The position numbers and the translations under genes were made by a program. DNA of 64,000 nucleotides from Artemia franciscana (lineage: Eukaryota; Arthropoda; Branchiopoda; Anostraca; Artemiidae). This document shows, piece by piece, positions 1 through 10,082 of this stretch (within the stretch, counting starts at the first letter, position 1; each line of letters starts with the position of its first letter). The stretch is from assembly GCF_032884065.1 (NCBI RefSeq), contig NW_027063379.1, positions 496,001 through 560,000 on the forward strand, written 5' to 3'. The notes beneath the pieces were generated by a model, which was not told where the DNA came from, did no database searches, and saw only the letters and a list, made by a program, of their open reading frames with translations.

Positions 1-420
1 ATATTCACACTGAGCTGTAAATAAAATTTATTCCACACCTTAGGACCATTCTTTCGTGTTTTTAAATGGTGTTTAATCGCTATTGAAAAAGAAAGATATT
101 CCCCAGATTTAGATATTGCAAAGGTTGTTGTACGTTTCCACTTCATATCGTTATACACCTATTATTAAGAAGTATGGTGCTAAATATTATAAGTGTGTTT
201 TTGTCTGAGATAAAGGTTTAAGTTATTTATATGTCTGTGTAAGGGATTTTTCTTCGTTCTTAGTGTGATTTACTCCGCTTGTGTGGCTTAAAAGTTGGCT
301 GTAAATAAATGATTATTATTATTAAAGTCATTATTGGACCTTAGGAAATTTTTTTACAAAAATGTTTTAATAATAGTAAAAAATGGAATAAATTTTAAGC
401 GACCCAAGTCCCTTTTGTTT

Positions 421-1120
421 TGGTTGTTCTTGGTGCGTTCACTGATCAAACAAATACGAATCTCATTCCATTTTGACTGTTCTTGGGACACTTACTGATC
501 GAATCCATTCAATTTCCACTATTCTTGGTACTTTACCAATTAAACCGATTCAAATCTTCTTTTATTTTCAGTGTATTTGGTAATTTTACCTATCAAAACA
601 ATTCATATTCAATTCTATTTTTAAAGTTCTTGGTACTTTTATCGATCAAACTACTCTTACCAATATTGTTGAAATCATATTTTATATTTACTTGTCTTGG
701 TACCTCTACCAATTAAACCGATTCAAATCTCGCTTCATTGTTATTGTTCTCGGTACTTTTACTGATCAAACCTATTCAAATCCTATTTAATTTTCTCTGT
801 TTTCGGTACTTTTAAAAAATCAGACCTATTCCAATTTCATTTCATTTAGACTGTTCTTGGTACTTTTTTCGATCAAAGCTATTAAAATCTCCTTTCATTT
901 TCAGTTTTCTTTGTACTCTTACTGAGCAAACCTTTTCAAAACCCATTTTTTATTTTCACTGTTCTTGGTACTTTAACCGTTCAAACTGACTCAAATTCCA
1001 TATGTTTTTGACTGATAATTATTACCGATCGAAACTAATCTAATATCTTGAATTTACTCCCTCTCTTGCTACTTTTATTGATTCTCAGTACTTATACTGA
1101 TCAAACCGATTCCAGTCCCA
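421..1120. repeat. Diverged ~53-bp minisatellite, copy A
   Basis: A loose tandem array in which a theme like ttcttggtacttttactgat, followed by caaacc and attcaaatc, recurs about every 50-60 bases, more than ten times, with much divergence. It sits in the non-env DNA that separates the two env parts. The reading frames across it look like chance openings. Confidence 0.7.
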
Positions 1121-1820
1121 TATCATTTTCACACTTGTTGGCTGTTGTTGTTAAGCTGAATTATTACTATTGAGGGGATCGAACTTTAATATTTCTTGTC
1201 ATGACGAGAGTCCTGTGGCTACTGCCCTGTAATAACTGACTCTTCTCGTTACTTGCACCGATGAAACTAGTTTAAATACAAACCATTACCCTGATCTAAG
1301 TCTGCGGCTCCTTCGGATCTATTTTTTCTCCTTTTGTTTTTACCGTTCTTTTCACTTACAACAAGATAGTCATACAATATTTATTTCAAGAGGAATGATT
1401 GGAATTGCACATTTTGCAAAGATCTCTAATTATGTGGTGTTTAAATTAAAGACTGAACATAATTTTTGTACCTGCAAGTGGCAAATCCCGAGTGGCGTAT
1501 TAGTGTCACGAATGGCTAGTTCATTGTTTATTCTTTTTCTTTGTTCTGTAGATATTTTTTCAAACGCTGTTATTCATTTATATTTTGTCTGACAAAATAA
1601 AAATGGTCTTTTAGGATATAAGGTTTGTTATTTGCTTACTGTTCTTTACCAGAAGCTATCTAAAATCTTGTAAATAATGACTTAAACAATAATTTTCTAT
1701 TTTTCCTTTCAGTTGCTAGCATCATTGCTGATAACAGTCAGAAATAGTACTCGGAGGGTGCTCCCTGTTACCTGGTAGCTGTCTCCCTTTAATGTCTTTG
1801 GCTGTTACTGCCAGTAACTG
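1121..1820. other. Non-coding spacer, copy A
   Basis: Unique-looking AT-rich DNA between the two minisatellites, repeated at 21611-22264. A short open frame starting at 1395 is conserved in the other copy but resembles nothing I know. Near 1764 lies the empty target site of the TIR element that interrupts copy B. Confidence 0.5.
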
Positions 1821-3290
1821 CTTGCTTTTTCTGCCTTTAGTACATTTTTTATGTTAATTTGTTTTTATGTTAATTCTTACGAAATTTTGAAGTATGCTAA
1901 AAAATTTATGAGTTGCTGTAGTAACAGCCGTTACTGCCTGCAGTGCCTTTAGTGGTGAAAGTTTTATGAGTTGCTGTAGTAAATGCCTTTACTGCAGTAA
2001 CTATAGTAGTAATACTTACTGTAATTGTAGTAGTATTTACAGTAGTAACTGCATTTTGTTTATGTTAATTTTGTTTATTTTAATTTTTATGAAATGCTGA
2101 AGCATACTGAAAATTTTATGAGTTGCTGTAGTAACTGCCTTTACTGCCTACAGTGCCTTTAGTGGTGAAAATTTCATGAGTTGCTGTAGTAAATGCCTTT
2201 ACTGTAGTAACTGTAGTAGTAATACTTACTGTGATTGTAGTAGTATTTACAGTAGTAACTGCATTTTTTTATGTTAATTTTGTTTTATTTAATTTTTTAT
2301 AAAATGCTGAAGCATACTGAAAATTGTATGAGTTGCTGTAGTAAATGCCTTAATTGCAGTAACTGTTGTTGTATTTACACTAGTAACTGCATTTTTTATG
2401 TTAATTTTGTTTATTTTAATTTTTATGAAATGCTGAAGCATACTGAAAATTTTATGAGTTGCTGTAGTAACTGCCTTTACTGCCTGCAGTGCCTTTAGTG
2501 GTGAAAATTTTATGAGTTGCTGTAGTAAATGCCTTTACTGCTGTAACTGTATTAGTAATACTTACTGGGACTGTAGTAGTATTTACAGTAGTAACTGCAT
2601 TTTTTATGTTAATTTTGTTTTATTTTAATTTTTATGAAATGCCGAAGCATACTGAAAATTTTATGAGTCGCTGTAGTAAATGCCTTTACTGCAGAAACTG
2701 TAGTAGTAATACTTGCTGTGATTGTAGTAGTATTTACAGTAGTAACTACAATTTTTTATGTTAATTTTGTTTTATTTTAATTTTTAAGAAATGCTGAAGC
2801 ATACTGAAAATTTTATGAGTTGCTGAAGTAAATGCCTTTACTGCAGTTGCTGTAGTAAATGCCTTTACTGCAGTTACTGTAGTAGTAATAATTACTGTCA
2901 TTGTAGTAGTATTTACAGTAGTAACTGCATTTTCTTATGTTAATTTTGTTTTATGTTAATTTTTATGAAATGCTGAAGCATACTGAAAATTGTATGAGTG
3001 GCTGTAGTAACTGCCTTTACTGCCTGCAGTGCCTTTAGTGGTGGAAATTTTATGAGTTGCTGTAGTAAATGCCTTTACTGCAGTAACTGTAGTAGTAATA
3101 CTTACTGTAATTGTAGTAGTATTTACAGTAGTAACTGCATTTTTTTATATTAATTTTGTTTTATGTTAATTTTTATGAAACCCTGAAGTATACTGAAAAT
3201 GAAATGAGTTGCTGTAGTAACTGCCTTTACTGCCTGCAGTGCCTTTAGTGCATTTGTTTTTGTTAATTTTCATGTAATGCTGAAGTATTC
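1820..3290. repeat. GCTGTAGTAA-type higher-order minisatellite, copy A
   Basis: Tandem array built from a long block (starting around gaaatgctgaagcatactg, then ttgctgtagtaaatgccttt and agtagtatttacagtagtaa) and an optional short block containing ctgcctgcagtgcctttagt. Spacing of the anchor motif varies from about 125 to 210 bp depending on which sub-blocks are present. It encodes cysteine/serine-rich peptides in some frames, an effect of the repeat composition and not a gene. Confidence 0.85.
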
Positions 3291-4389
3291 CGAAGTATTT
3301 TATGACTTTCTGAAATAAAAAATAATTAAAAATGAAATTAAGACTTAATGTTTTTTGTAGCTTGTTTTATGGCAAGATAAGTCACATCGGTTGTAGTTTG
3401 GCTGCACCCCCCCCCCCCGGAAAATATCATTCCTCACCGATTTTAGCTGTTCGTGGGAAATACCCCCGTGGAAAATACGTCTGGTAAATACCGATAATTA
3501 CTGTAATTACTGGAAAATACACCCTCAAACGTGGAAAATAAAGCTGCCCTAGTTTCACAATTTTATTTGATTTTTTTTAATTTCCATTGGGGGGAGGAAT
3601 TTAATACATCAAGTTTATACTCACTCAACTCAAGTTTACGCCGTGTAAAACTCGAGAACAAACTGATTTCTTTGCTAGTTTCTTTCTGCTTAGCGCTAGA
3701 CAAGACAAAGACAAGTAACAGAATACATGGGAAATATATAATTTGGGCTATATATTTGCAAATATAAGAGGGGAGGGGGTAAATTGTTTGGACAGTTTGA
3801 AGTGAGTACATACAAAAATTCACCTAGAGGGGTATGAACAAAGAAATATACATAAGAAAAAAAACTTGTCATGACAAACACTAAATAATAATTTAACAAT
3901 TACTCGAAAAGGATTAATACATCCCAACAGAAAATCTACGACTGACTCAGATCACTGTCTGAATCTGCCTTCTCAAACATCCGTCTTATCACATATCTGA
4001 AAAACTCCTTAACGTTTGGAGGATATAACTGCTACTGGACAAAATAGGAACGCGAAGAAAGTACTTAAAAATTTGAAAACGACCGACGGAATTTGTTGTT
4101 CTGACATGGTCAAAATTTTTAAGGCCAACCAAGAGTTTTTTTTGTCAAATTGACATTTAACTCTAGGAAACCGTCCATAGAACTTTCTCAACTTCTCTTT
4201 TTCAACATATTTATTTTTAGTGACCTTAATACTCGAATTAAGGTCCCGAATTCAAGTTAAAGGTACTTGAGAGGTGCACTGGGAAAGATGGAATCTGGGC
4301 CAACCTGAATTTCAGAATCGGAAGGTAACCCTCCCTCTGGAAATATTTACCCTCAATATCCTGGTTGAAGCAAGAAGAACTTTTGTTTA
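3291..4389. other. Non-coding DNA before the env C-terminal part, copy A
   Basis: Contains a run of 12 C at 3407-3418 followed by a cluster of GGAAAATAC-like words to about 3540. Short open frames on both strands (around 3563-3899 and 4009-4191) have no recognisable similarity. The same DNA recurs at 28181-29285. I see no gene here. Confidence 0.5.
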
Positions 4390-4882
4390 GTTTTTACAAT
4401 TTTTTGGAGTGAATAGTCCTATTTCTATTAGATGCTTGAAAGGGAATCAATATAATAAAACATTTTCGAATAGATTAAACATAAATAACTCCTTAATAGT
4501 AAATATTCCAGATGAATGCTCAGTTACCTTTGAATACTTTAGAATAAATGAGGAATTCTTTAATTATAATTTATATAATATATCCGCCAATCTCAATAAT
4601 TTAACAATGGACTTCCAAAGTGTTATTTTGGAGATTTTAGGAAACAGTTCAAATTTAATAAATACTTTTATAGATTTTGAAAATTCTGCAGTTCCAAATT
4701 TTAAATGGAAGGAAGGGATTAGTTCTTTTAGCATTCCAATATCAGAATTAAATGAAATGAGCAGAGATATTTCTAATAAGACTAGAGAAAAGAAAATTGT
4801 TGCCACTGGCATTTCAATCAAGACTTTGGTTATTATCGCCTTATTTATATTTGTAGGTTTTCTAAGCTGGAGACTAAAATAA
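4390..4882 (+). pseudogene. env: Env-like protein, C-terminal part with membrane anchor (unit 0)
   Basis: The open frame runs to a TAA at 4880-4882 and encodes about 157 residues with several Asn-X-Ser/Thr sites, Asn-rich text, and one strong hydrophobic segment close to the C-terminus followed by a short basic tail. This is the layout of the membrane-anchored end of an envelope-type glycoprotein. It has no ATG at its left edge and lies ~600 bp before an LTR, where env ends in errantivirus-like gypsy elements. The N-terminal part of this env lies left of the window. The sister fragment at 29290-29746 is near-identical with one 27-bp gap. Assignment rests on position, glycosylation sites and anchor rather than a diagnostic motif. 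Confidence 0.6.
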
Positions 4883-5475
4883 ATATGGTATAAATTGCTT
4901 GCTGAAAGAGCATCAAATTTGCCCTTATACTGATCACGACAATTGAATAAAATTGCTAGTAGTTTAGGATCTTTATTTGCGTAATGAAAAATACAAAATC
5001 AATGCCACTTCACTTAATAACAACTGTTAGCTTTAGACTCTTTCAGGCTATCAATTAAGAATTGTTTATTCTTGTAAGAAATTTTCGAAATCTCTTAAAA
5101 ATGCTATAAAGGCACATATGGCTGTCATAAGGGAGCTGCAATCATTTGTTCTTAGTTTAATTAACCAATAATGATGATATTGAAGCCGAAGAGTTGATAA
5201 AATTTACACAACAGACCCTTCATATATATATAATTTTTTTAAACTGATCAACTGCTATGATAACTTAGCCTCTCAAATTGTATTATGTTTGGATTTTATG
5301 TCATTTAATTTACATGTATATTAGTGATATTTATTTAAACGTTTATTATTTGCGATTATATAACTTGTTGTGATTTATACGACAGGTTAAGTGAAATAGC
5401 AGTAATATTTATTTTATTTTTTTTACCATTGGTTATAGAATGTTCTCTAAAATAAATAAATAAAGAAAAAAAATT
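4883..5475 (+). other. 3' untranslated stretch with polypurine tract (unit 0)
   Basis: AT-rich DNA between the env stop and the LTR. It ends in an A-rich purine run (aaataaagaaaaaaaa) directly before the TGT that opens the LTR, as expected for a polypurine tract. The last ~84 bases, from 5392, are also present before the third LTR at 36935, which shows they belong to the element body. Confidence 0.55.
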
Positions 5476-6228
5476 GTCTAACAATCAATTATTATTATTT
5501 TTTTTCTCTTCTTCTCTTTGGACCCAAGCTTAATAGGAAGGAGCGGAATTGTAAGAATCTTGTTATTAGGTTTATGGGTTGTTTACCAGGGATTAATCTC
5601 TTCTTGGTATAGCCTTGGAAATGTTTGTTTGTACGAATTGATTCTTGCTAAATAACAAGTGCGAATTGTAAACAGGGGTTGTATAGAAGGACGAGAGGAT
5701 TTCGGAAAAAAGTTAGTTGGTGTTAGTACTTTGGCGAGTGTGGGTAGCTGTGCTTAGATGTGATTAGAATAATTTGCTCCTTCTCAATCTCATAATGTTA
5801 ATTTACTAGTTTCCACAGCGTGACACGAGTCTCGCTGATATAATTTAAATACCTTGGAACATTTTTTTCGCTCACATATTAGTTAGTAGTTAGTTTATTT
5901 TAATATCTTAAACGTCTTATTTCAGTACGAAGACTATGCAAGATTGTACTTATATTACAAGTTATAAAACTTTTGATTTTTTTTTATTATCTTTTTAAAA
6001 CGAGACTATTAAAAACCAAAAACCAAACTTCTTTTAAAAATAAAACCTTTGCTCTTTTTTAACTCTTGTGTTGTGTTAACTTTATCTCAAGTATTAGGTA
6101 CAAGTTATTTCTAGCACTTCTTATATATTTATTTATCTTCTGATGTATTTATTAACCGGCAGAGATTGGATGTCTCCACGCTACTCGAACTATTGTTAAT
6201 TCTCCAGACTCTGTTTAGCCCGGTTATA
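5476..6228 (+). repeat. LTR, copy 1 (shared between unit 0 and unit 1)
   Basis: About 753 bp. It starts TGTCTAAC after a purine run and ends GGTTATA. The third LTR ends GGTTACA, giving TGT...ACA ends in that copy. It serves as 3' LTR for the env fragment on its left and as 5' LTR for gag on its right. The right end is fixed by divergence from the third LTR, the left end by the purine run and the TG rule, so either edge may be off by a few bases. Confidence 0.75.
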
Positions 6229-6231
6229 AAA

Positions 6232-6246
6232 TGGTGGCAGCGACGG
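6232..6246 (+). promoter_or_regulatory. Candidate primer binding site, unit 1
   Basis: TGGTGGCAGCGACGG begins three bases after the LTR. A PBS pairs with a tRNA 3' end and so starts TGG, as here. The matching tRNA was not identified. The same 15 bases recur at 31111-31125 after the second LTR. Confidence 0.6.
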
Positions 6247-6579
6247 AGATAAAACCCTACTCCTAATGAAAATTATAAAATTCATTTAACATTAAAAAAA
6301 ATTTGCGCTTCGCTTAAAAGTCCAAGACAGGAATCTTTGTTATTTCTACGGTACAATGCTTGTCTTTTCTTCTATATATACGGTACAATTCTGGTCTTTT
6401 CTTCTATATATTACCTTCTTTTTACTTTTTCGCAGGCTATTGATTTTTTTTGCATAATTGCTTGCTATTTGCACGTTTGTTCTTCTTTTAGATATATATA
6501 ATAAGACTACTTATTGTAAGACTGCTTCTTGTGGTTTCCATTAAGGATTATTCACTCAGTTCTGGGTAAGTCTATAAAA
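6247..6579 (+). other. gag leader, unit 1
   Basis: Untranslated leader between PBS and the gag ATG. It contains two near-identical blocks around tcttttcttctatatat (6362-6410). No open frame of note. Confidence 0.5.
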
Positions 6580-7724
6580 ATGTCTTTACCTAGTGTCGAA
6601 ATTAAAAATAATGATCCAGGAGGTTCTAGTTTACCCGAGCCTCCTGTATTTCAACATGTAGCCTATAGTACTATTGACCATTTTTCTACAATTAAAAGGT
6701 TAGTAAGACCGTCACAAATTAGCCTATGGATAAGGGATCTCCAAAGAGTCAGTAGGTTAATGGGAATTAGCGAGTCAATTATGATCGAAAAGTATGCAGC
6801 TTTAATGTCGGACGAGCCATTTAGTACTTATATTGAAAAATACGTTGACGCGACAAATTTTGCAAGTTTGAAAGAGTCTCTGTGTTCTGCTTTTCTCGAC
6901 AAAATAACAACCGCTGAAGAATTACAACATATAATGACAATTAAAGTAGAGCCAAATGAACCTATAGTAAAATTTCTCATGAGAATTTCGGGTGAATTCG
7001 AGGGATATGCTTCCTTGGTTAAACAAATCGCGGGCACTGAAAACCTCTTCTTGGGAATTGACATTTTGAAGCAACAAGCATTTGAACAAGGAGTGCATGA
7101 TGGCATTCGTAGGTTCATTCGTGAAAGAGGGGCTTGTGAGAATATAAGTGAATCATTTAAAAGGGCTAAATTATACGAAGAATTAACGGTATAACGGCAG
7201 GAATTTCCTCCCTATCTGCTGCCACTCTTTCTACCATTCATGATAGTCGGGGTCCAATATTCTAAACCAGAGGAAATAATTTTAGGCCCAGAAACTTCCA
7301 GTCAGGGTATAACACCAATCCATACAGTGGCCGTGGAAATTACTATTCAAACTTCAATGCTGGGTCGTATAACGGTTCCTCAAATAGAGGGAATTTCAGG
7401 AGAGGACATCCTGGAATATTTCCGTCTCCAGTTCAGCATTACAGGGGAAACAGAGGGAATAGCTACAGAGGGTACCCTAGACAAAATTTTCAAGAAAGTG
7501 TGCCACTTGGTTCCAATAATGATTCAATTCAGAATAATAGTGGCAATTTTGGTGTTCCAAACGCTAATGCATCCACATCAATAGACGCTAGTAATCAGCA
7601 AGTTTCAAGGAAAAGTGTTTTTTGTGTTTTGTGCAAGTCTGATACACATCAGACTTACAGTTGTGAAACAGTTTTAATGGGACGTAGAGCAATTGAGCAA
7701 CAAAATGCTAATCAGGGAAACTAG
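6580..7724 (+). pseudogene. gag: Gag of LTR retroelement, unit 1
   Basis: The ATG at 6580 opens a frame giving about 205 residues of alpha-helical, capsid-like text. A one-base deletion near 7184, compared with the copy at 31457, shifts the frame early. The original frame continues through a TAA at about 7262 that both copies share. It then becomes an Arg/Gly/Asn-rich basic stretch and a CCHC zinc knuckle (Cys-X2-Cys-X4-His-X4-Cys) at about 7624-7665, and ends at the TAG 7722-7724. Capsid, RGG-like tail and a single knuckle in order are typical for Ty3/gypsy-type Gag, the structural protein that packages element RNA. The ORF at 7240-7584 is a shadow in another frame. Confidence 0.8.
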
Positions 7725-7725
7725 A

Positions 7726-8045
7726 TAAGCCAATGACTTCAGAAGAGTATTCTTTGGCAACTATTAATAGTAAATCTCTTCAAAAACTTTCGTTTGTTAG
7801 TTTTAAAAGAAAATCCTCTGAATTATTTCCATTGTTTAACAAGATAATTATTTGTGGTGCAGAATATAACTCCTTTTAAGACTGTGGCTCAGAGAAGTCA
7901 CTCATATCGATGAGACTCATATCGAATATTAGGCATATTACGAATGTTACCTCCTCCTCAATACCTAGCTCGCAAACAGTATAACTGGCATTTGTAATAG
8001 CCAGCTTTCATATTACATACCTCAATAATATGAATGGATAAACAT
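7726..8045 (+). pseudogene. Aspartic protease fragment, unit 1
   Basis: Past gag, in-frame text leads to a TAA (7877-7879) and then Asp-Cys-Gly-Ser followed by Glu-Lys-Ser-Leu-Ile (7880 on). This matches the catalytic D-S/T-G loop of retroelement proteases; the other copy has Asp-Ser-Gly-Ser. The TAA just before the active site is present in both copies. Homology fades near 8045, where unrelated sequence takes over, so the protease is truncated and the reverse transcriptase expected next is absent. Confidence 0.6.
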
Positions 8046-8498
8046 TAAATAACATAAAATATTATGTCTAACTTTAAAAAAAACGTTTAGTAAATACACG
8101 AAAAAAAACATTAACAAAGAAAAAACAATTCACCTTAAAACAATTCAATTATAAGTTCCGAAGAGAACTTTAAACTAATATTACAGACTAAAATTGTGTA
8201 AAAATGCCAATTTTTACCAATCTAGTGGTGCTAATGTGGAAATTCTTTTTTGGATTACATTTATGTTTTGTAAAACTTTGTTTGTATTTAACAAAAACCA
8301 TACGCAATGTGATCAGAGACGGATGGCCCCTATTCATTTACGTGTACAAAAAAAGTGAACGGCATGAGATTCTTCTGACCTTGGTGGCCAATAAGGAAAT
8401 GACATGGAGAGCCTCATTGTTTTTCGGCTGTTTGATAATCGTACGATTCACCACAAATGTCATGAGGAGAGCGACGCAAGGACGTTCGCAATATAAGT
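8046..8498 (+). other. Unrecognised sequence before the zinc-finger module, copy A
   Basis: Shared with 32926-33378. An open frame with ATG at 8204 would encode a 103-residue protein with a hydrophobic N-terminus, but copy B breaks this frame with indels near 33235 and 33272, and I recognise no family. It may be the 5' untranslated region of the module that follows. Confidence 0.35.
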
Positions 8499-8855
8499 TT
8501 GATAAGTATTTTTAATTACTTAACTGTTTTTGTTATTTTAACTATTCTGAGTGTTCCAAAAATTTTATTTTCGGATATATTTTTGCCAGAATTTCAAAAC
8601 TACAATCTTTTGCATACAAATTGTGACCATTCCGTAAAATGGTGTTTCCATGGAGAGAAGCAAAGCCTCCAAGTATTACCTCTTAGTTGTCTCGAGTTGT
8701 CGGAGAAGCAAGGACTCCAAACATCCCCTCGCAATAATCTGGAGAAGAAAATTGAAGTGAGCCTAATATGGAGGATCAGTAATCAACAAACTACTGGATG
8801 TGATGCAAGTACCCTAACTACCCTAAAAATGTCATTTAAAATTGGCACTAACTGA
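8499..8855 (+). CDS. Unrecognised ORF with hydrophobic leader, copy A
   Basis: About 118 codons with no ATG at the start (first codon TTG). Its first ~25 residues form a hydrophobic leader resembling a signal peptide, followed by several cysteines. Copy B (33379-33636) keeps the text but is cut to 85 codons by a GAA-to-TAA change. I do not recognise the family; it could be a spliced exon or a chance frame within the module's leader. Confidence 0.3.
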   Translation: MISIFNYLTVFVILTILSVPKILFSDIFLPEFQNYNLLHTNCDHSVKWCFHGEKQSLQVLPLSCLELSEKQGLQTSPRNNLEKKIEVSLIWRISNQQTTGCDASTLTTLKMSFKIGTN

Positions 8856-8871
8856 AAAAGGATAATCAAAA

Positions 8872-9795
8872 TTGAGTCAATTCCCTAGAGATATATCCTC
8901 CGGATGCGACGACGAGGAGGATGAAGAAATAAGTGAATACGGCACAATAGAGAGCGACAGGTTGTTCTGGGAGGAGAGAGATGAAGACCAAGAATACCCC
9001 GACGACGTAAGAAATATAGTATTTGCAAGTTCGGATGACGAGTATTGTATAGTATTTGCAAGTTCGGATGACGAAAGGGAAGATGAAGATGAGGTGAAGA
9101 AGTGTTGCCACTCCTTGACTCTCCCTGTCTAAGCCGTTTGTGGTAAAGCCGTGTGACTAAGCCGTTTGTGGTAAGTGTAGACATTCCCAACTATGAATCC
9201 GAAACAACCCGTCTAATTGAGAAAATTGAGACCCTTGATGCAAGTTTATTGGTATGTCAAGCAGAAAATCTAGAAAACCGGACGAGGCACTCGACGTTTC
9301 TGTCAGAATTGGAGGAAAAGAACAATCAAATTAAAGTGTTGACAGGCCATTTGGAGGTTAAAGACTTTCTTATAGCCCAGCTGAAACAAGAACCCTCGGT
9401 AGCTATCGAAACCCGCCCTTGTGACCCTTCGCAAATCCCCCGTGACCAAGTTACTCAGTCAACGCAAACGGACAAAGATATCGCTGTTGCTAACCGATAT
9501 GCACCCATTGATAATAAAGTGTAAAACAAAATATCTAGCCCAAGCCTACCCCACGACGGTGCGATCTTGTCAGGCGAAATGAATCCTGGTGATACGTCAT
9601 CAACTAGCGCAAATGCACACCCTCCGACGCTCGTAGAGAAAAGTGACATTAGAACTCGTAAATACAACATGCTTTGCCGGTTCTTTGAACGAGGGTTTTG
9701 CAAACTAAAGAAAAAATGTCGGTTTTTGTATATATGCTTAAATTTCCGATACAGTTTTGACCACGTAGATTTGTGTAGCGTCTTAACTTGTAGCA
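8872..9795 (+). pseudogene. Acidic / coiled-coil / CCCH zinc-finger protein, copy A
   Basis: A degraded ORF1-like coding region. It begins with an Asp/Glu-rich block (8890-9100) holding two copies of an F-A-S-S-D-D-E phrase. A segment equal to about 265 bp of copy B, with the PHD-like finger, is missing around 9107. A heptad-like Leu/Glu/Lys coiled coil follows (9190-9400), then a Ser/Thr-rich linker with an in-frame stop at 9522. The first CCCH finger (Cys-X7-Cys-X5-Cys, 9673-9730) has Tyr where copy B has the final His, and the second finger has lost its cysteines. The best guess is a nucleic-acid-binding ORF1 protein of a non-LTR element, carried inside the LTR unit; no polymerase is attached. 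Confidence 0.55.
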
Positions 9796-10035
9796 ACAGA
9801 GAATGTGTTTTCGCATTCTCTGTTGTAGCAACAGAGAATGTATTATGTCATTCTCTTTCTTCTTTCTTATTTTGTTTGTGTTCAATTTCTTCTTGGGTTT
9901 TAATTCAATTTAAACTTATTGGTTTTTTTATAGGAACCGACAGAATCGTCATCAAAAAATGACATCAGTATTTATTGTATCATAAGTGGAAGTTGTAATA
10001 TCAGATTTTAATTTTGTACATTTAATTTTTGTTTT
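9796..10035 (+). repeat. 3' tail of the zinc-finger module, copy A
   Basis: Non-coding 3' segment, including a short direct repeat of tagcaacagagaatgt and a T-rich stretch around 9840-9920. The segment from about 9840 recurs without the coding region at 40555-40910, which marks it as the 3' end of a dispersed, 5'-truncating element family. Confidence 0.6.
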
Positions 10036-10082
10036 CTGGATGCGATCTATAATCGCATCCAGATGGTTGCGATTATAGATCG
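10036..10082. repeat. Foldback at the satellite array start, copy A
   Basis: Two overlapping inverted repeats. CTGGATGCGAT (10036-10046) pairs perfectly with 10052-10062 across a 5-nt loop. CGATCTATAATCGC (10043-10056) pairs with 10069-10082, which is already satellite sequence. The array therefore starts with a short inverted piece of its own unit. The same structure sits at 35429-35475. Confidence 0.85.

Noticed and set aside
2271..2498. Cysteine-rich small proteins in the minisatellites (also 26212-26409, 27031-27318)
   Set aside because: The Cys/Ser pattern is the direct translation of repeated TGCTGTAGTAA-type units; frames open and close with repeat register and no start context or conserved domain exists.
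4564..4821. 85-codon minus-strand frame conserved in both copies (also 29428-29685)
   Set aside because: It is antisense to the env anchor fragment; conservation follows from the recent duplication of that region.
5392..5475. LTR starting at tgaaatag (5392, 30253, 36935)
   Set aside because: That is only where similarity with the third copy begins. The purine run and TGT at 5476 and the TGT...ACA ends of the third LTR make 5476 the better start.
7240..7584. 114-codon frame after gag (also 32118-32468)
   Set aside because: It overlaps the Arg/Gly-rich gag tail in another frame; the gag frame carries the zinc knuckle and is the real one.
8885..9190. Minus-strand frames over the acidic block (also 33757-34131)
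   Set aside because: They are antisense to the Asp/Glu-rich repeats, giving Ser/Leu/Arg low-complexity text.
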